A stretch of DNA of 64,000 nucleotides, taken from contig NZ_RYFW01000001.1 of the NCBI RefSeq assembly GCF_004138335.1, forward strand, positions 1,798,001 through 1,862,000, given 5' to 3'. The stretch is from Peristeroidobacter agariperforans. Lineage in GTDB: Bacteria; Pseudomonadota; Gammaproteobacteria; Steroidobacterales; Steroidobacteraceae. Below the pieces are notes generated by a model. The model made no database searches and was not told where the DNA came from. It saw only the letters and a list, made by a program, of their open reading frames with translations. The translations under genes and the position numbers were made by a program. Position 1 is the first letter of the stretch, and each line of letters begins with the position of its first letter. Positions 62,201 through 64,000 of this stretch are shown piece after piece.

Positions 62201-64000
62201 CAGCGTCAATCTGCAGCTGAGCGTGCCGGCGCCGGGCCTCGAACCCGTCCACGTCGACGAGATGTCGCTGGCGGAGGTCAATGCCATGCTGCCACCGATC
62301 GAGCCGGAAACCTTCGAGCTCAGCCCCGTCGAGCCGAGCATGCTCGAGTCGGGCGCATTCGATGCGACCACGCTGGTGGGCGAGCAGATCAATATCAACG
62401 CGCCCGAGGTGTCGGTCGAGGACATCGACCTGGCTACGCCGGAGCTCGTCGTCGAGGAAATCACGCTCGATGCGGCCGACCTGGCAGGCGAAGACATCAC
62501 GCTTGATGCTCCGAATGTCGGCGCCACCGAAGCCATCGGCGAAGAGATCGTGCTCGGCGCAGTCGAGGTTACGCCGGAAGAGATCACGCCCGATGAGCCG
62601 ACCGGCGACGTGGTCGAGATCGAAGCCGGCTTCAAAGGGCTGGACACCCTGCAGTGGTCCTACGAGAACTTCCCGAAGGACAGCGCCGATGCCGCGGCCA
62701 ACAACGATGTTTCCAGCGCCGGAATGCAGGTTGAAGAAGCCGAGCTGACTTCGGACGACGATCTCACCCAGGAAGCTGCCGCGCTCGCGGAGCTGACCAG
62801 GGAAGAGCCGGGTATCGTCGTCGACGAGGCGGAGCTCCTGCTCGATGAGAGCAATCGCGCGCTGCTGCAGCTGAACGAGCCACTGCCCGCCGAAGCTACC
62901 GATCTCATTGTCGAGACCGCACCCTGGGCAGCGGAATACGAGCCGCCGATATTGCCGCCGGACTCGGCGGTTGCACGCGATGATGCCGAGACGATTCGCA
63001 GCCCGCTGCTGAGGCCGGCTGCGGATGAAACGTTGGGCGAGGCGCCGACGCCTGCCGTGCCTGAGCTATCGCCGTCCGCTGAAACGGCCGCTTCCGCGGC
63101 GTTCGCTGATCAGCTTTCTGAGGCGGCGGCAACGCCGATTTCCGAGCCGGCGCCCGCTGCGCAAATTCAAACTGTTTCTGAAGTAGCGTCGGCTGCGCCC
63201 GCGCAGGAGCCCGAGGACGAAGGCGACTACGACGACAGCGACTTCGATCCCGATGTTGCGGCCATCTTCACCGAAGAGGCCACCGAGCTGCTCGAAACCG
63301 CCGATCAATCGCTCTCCTCGTGGATTCGCGATCGCGCCAACACCGCGCTGGTGTTCGAGCTGAAACGCGTCGTGCACACGCTCAAGGGCGGTGCTCGCAT
63401 GGCCGGCATTCGCGCCATGGGCGATCTCAGCCACGAATTGGAAACATTGATGGGCCTGGTCGAAACCGGCCAGGTGCCCGCCGAACAGAACGTGTTCGAC
63501 GCCCTGCAGGCCAGCCTCGACGAGTTGCACCGCATGCGCGATGTGGTCGCCAGCGGCGAGCGCTGCAAGCCGGCTCGCGAACTGATGAGGCGCATTCGTG
63601 CGCTGGCCAACGGTGAAGCCGAAGACGCGCCCGCCGCCGTGCCGACGCCATCGCCAGCCGCGACGACGGACGCTGTTACACCGCCTGCCCCGACGCCAGC
63701 ATCGATGGCGGCTGCTGCGATTTCGCCGGCCGCGCCGATCGCGCCCGAGATCGTCCCTCCGGCCGAGTTTACGCCGGAAGCGGTCTTCGATGCGCCGGCG
63801 GAAGAGATCGTCGAGATCGAGGACTACTCGCCCGACGACAGAGATATCGGCTCGCAAACCGACATCGTCCCGACGCTCACCGATATCGAAGCGCTGGTCG
63901 AAGAAGAAGCAGCCGCCGAAAAAGCGCTCGCCGAAGGCGAGCTGTCCGAAGGCGCATGGAACGAAGCACCGTCCGCGCCGGAAATCGAAGCCGTCTCGGA
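59223..64000 (+). CDS. chpA: Hybrid chemosensory kinase ChpA/PilL (3' truncated by the window)
   Basis: A single frame runs from the ATG at 59223 to the window end, 1592 complete codons. The N-terminal FimL-like region (about residues 1-560) is followed by Hpt domains with phospho-accepting histidines His687 (RRSFHTLKGSGRM), His877 (HRSCHTLSGTAKTAGA) and His1385 (KRVVHTLKGGARMAG). An acidic, repeat-rich linker lies at about residues 1015-1175 and another Pro/Ala-rich linker follows the third Hpt. The kinase, CheW and receiver domains expected at the C terminus lie beyond the window. ChpA phosphorylates PilG and PilH. Confidence 0.93.
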   Translation, partial: MAEVSSQTLHIVARELASELNEARASLEAFGEQQDNLALLRKCNEHLHAVHGALRVAEVYGAALLAEEMGQVANYLISNFNEKRHLAEGLDALMRAMVQLPTYLERVMSGGRDMALVLLPLLNDLRAVRGHALLSEGTLLLLNLSSDQQANPVTGAAEGALTVAQWARKLRTRFQLGLLGWIKGERVDQNLEILSRTSEKLEHVATTQAVFQLWWVVGAILEALREGGLEGSASIKRLLGQADREMKRLYEAGEARYADSPPLELLNNLLYYVARARTNGPRVAAVRASFRLSELLPVDEGVEQARESLSAPSVKLMKTVAAAIKEDLSRVKDALDIFVRQGGTQVDELAPQLELLKKIADTLGVLGLGELRDKVQTETADLQAIVAQKSKASEGTLLRMAATLIKVEDSLDEQLVGMIVPTAAESGSAPAKPAGPDDIEFRLVTEAVLRECIVNMARIKEAIAHSLDKPREGTAVDQIPQLMRGITAGLLMLGKTRVVEIMEGIDKALQNFVRSDGMTLPQEAVDRLADAIVAVEYYMETIQAGRADPWYMLDNAETCLRYLAEAQPVPRVEAFGGTTSDHARTVVIEPHAATVALGTEHEPTAVLDPVTQEVRRPTKPAAAPQPPPPPIPPALTKPVDREVDPEFVELFIEEAKDEIAKLNQFFPLWDANPQDQEALVNVRRSFHTLKGSGRMVGAQLIGDFAWSVENMLNRVINKTLDRTPDIMALMRSAVAAVPELVEQLETGRAPQADIAKIINTANTLAGVRPASATQTLAAAPAPAAAPAPARRPEPPVLTAAAMEAPTLSPLPEKKTDPVPEVTTPAAGSAESPMDPGLHEIYAKETAGHLATIHKFIAACRLATPPYVVTEDLHRSCHTLSGTAKTAGARQGIKIAEPLNRYIRKLYDNSIGMSDAGLASLSDAVTAIQQVVENINENTGFFLDHDLIVRRLNELEHSLDAEISRIAELGATTSANATNSEATGEHLITSTAATSVNLQLSVPAPGLEPVHVDEMSLAEVNAMLPPIEPETFELSPVEPSMLESGAFDATTLVGEQININAPEVSVEDIDLATPELVVEEITLDAADLAGEDITLDAPNVGATEAIGEEIVLGAVEVTPEEITPDEPTGDVVEIEAGFKGLDTLQWSYENFPKDSADAAANNDVSSAGMQVEEAELTSDDDLTQEAAALAELTREEPGIVVDEAELLLDESNRALLQLNEPLPAEATDLIVETAPWAAEYEPPILPPDSAVARDDAETIRSPLLRPAADETLGEAPTPAVPELSPSAETAASAAFADQLSEAAATPISEPAPAAQIQTVSEVASAAPAQEPEDEGDYDDSDFDPDVAAIFTEEATELLETADQSLSSWIRDRANTALVFELKRVVHTLKGGARMAGIRAMGDLSHELETLMGLVETGQVPAEQNVFDALQASLDELHRMRDVVASGERCKPARELMRRIRALANGEAEDAPAAVPTPSPAATTDAVTPPAPTPASMAAAAISPAAPIAPEIVPPAEFTPEAVFDAPAEEIVEIEDYSPDDRDIGSQTDIVPTLTDIEALVEEEAAAEKALAEGELSEGAWNEAPSAPEIEAVS

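Noticed and set aside
1-64000. tRNA, rRNA, insertion sequences and prophage genes
   Set aside because: I looked for these on both strands by eye and found no convincing example; small non-coding RNAs could be missed without folding or covariance searches.

Overview
The window is GC-rich, densely coded bacterial chromosome. Two gene sets point to a gammaproteobacterium. From 41.7 to 64 kb the order (DUF4426, yggT, proC, yggS / pilT, pilU / pyrB, ruvX, yqgE, tonB, gshB / pilGHIJ-chpA) closely follows the pil/pyr region of Pseudomonas aeruginosa. The first 28.6 kb is a plant-polysaccharide locus of the kind found in Xanthomonadales, Caulobacter and related xylan degraders. A Steroidobacter- or Xanthomonas-like lineage is plausible, but this is inference; no rRNA or other marker is present to settle it.

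Region 1 (1-28.7 kb) is a glucuronoxylan utilisation locus. The minus-strand run 10965-4856 carries a sugar/H+ symporter and four steps of the oxidative Weimberg xylose pathway: D-xylose dehydrogenase, xylonolactonase, D-xylonate dehydratase and 2-keto-3-deoxyxylonate dehydratase. A LacI-type regulator (12249-11134) lies just upstream. Diverging from it is a plus-strand run of alpha-glucuronidase (GH67), an SGNH acetylesterase (CE20-like), D-mannonate dehydratase and a PA14-containing GH3 beta-xylosidase. A second GH3 enzyme converges on this run. A TonB-dependent receptor followed by a glucuronoyl esterase (CE15) completes the set. Related palindromic sites at 11049, 12306, 22929 and 23151 suggest one LacI-family regulon. 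Together these genes would import aldouronic oligosaccharides, strip acetyl, (methyl)glucuronate and lignin-ester groups, cut to xylose, and oxidise xylose and glucuronate. The final alpha-ketoglutarate semialdehyde dehydrogenase, the glucuronate isomerase and fructuronate reductase, and an endoxylanase are not in the window. A BON-domain protein, a DUF2459 lipoprotein and a PafA-like phosphatase sit inside the locus without an obvious xylan role.

Region 2 (28.8-41.7 kb) is mixed housekeeping: MltD-type lytic transglycosylase with LysM domains, an L,D-transpeptidase, the LOG-family nucleosidase PpnN with a coupled cysteine-containing unknown, an orphan ParA-like ATPase, HtpG behind a good sigma-32-type promoter, an FKBP lipoprotein, a PEBP-family protein, an alpha/beta hydrolase, a TerB-family protein and an HU-like protein. 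Two CRP-like sites precede a 76-residue membrane protein. A tandem pair of 60-bp hairpin units lies before the DUF4426 gene.

Region 3 (41.7-64 kb) is the type IV pilus and pyrimidine neighbourhood. It has three consecutive PilT/PilU-family ATPases, pyrB with a small unknown downstream, a triple-repeat DUF4394 lipoprotein, ruvX (apparently starting at CTG), yqgE, tonB, gshB, and the Pil-Chp chemosensory operon pilG-pilH-pilI-pilJ-chpA. pilK is absent and chpA runs off the end of the window.
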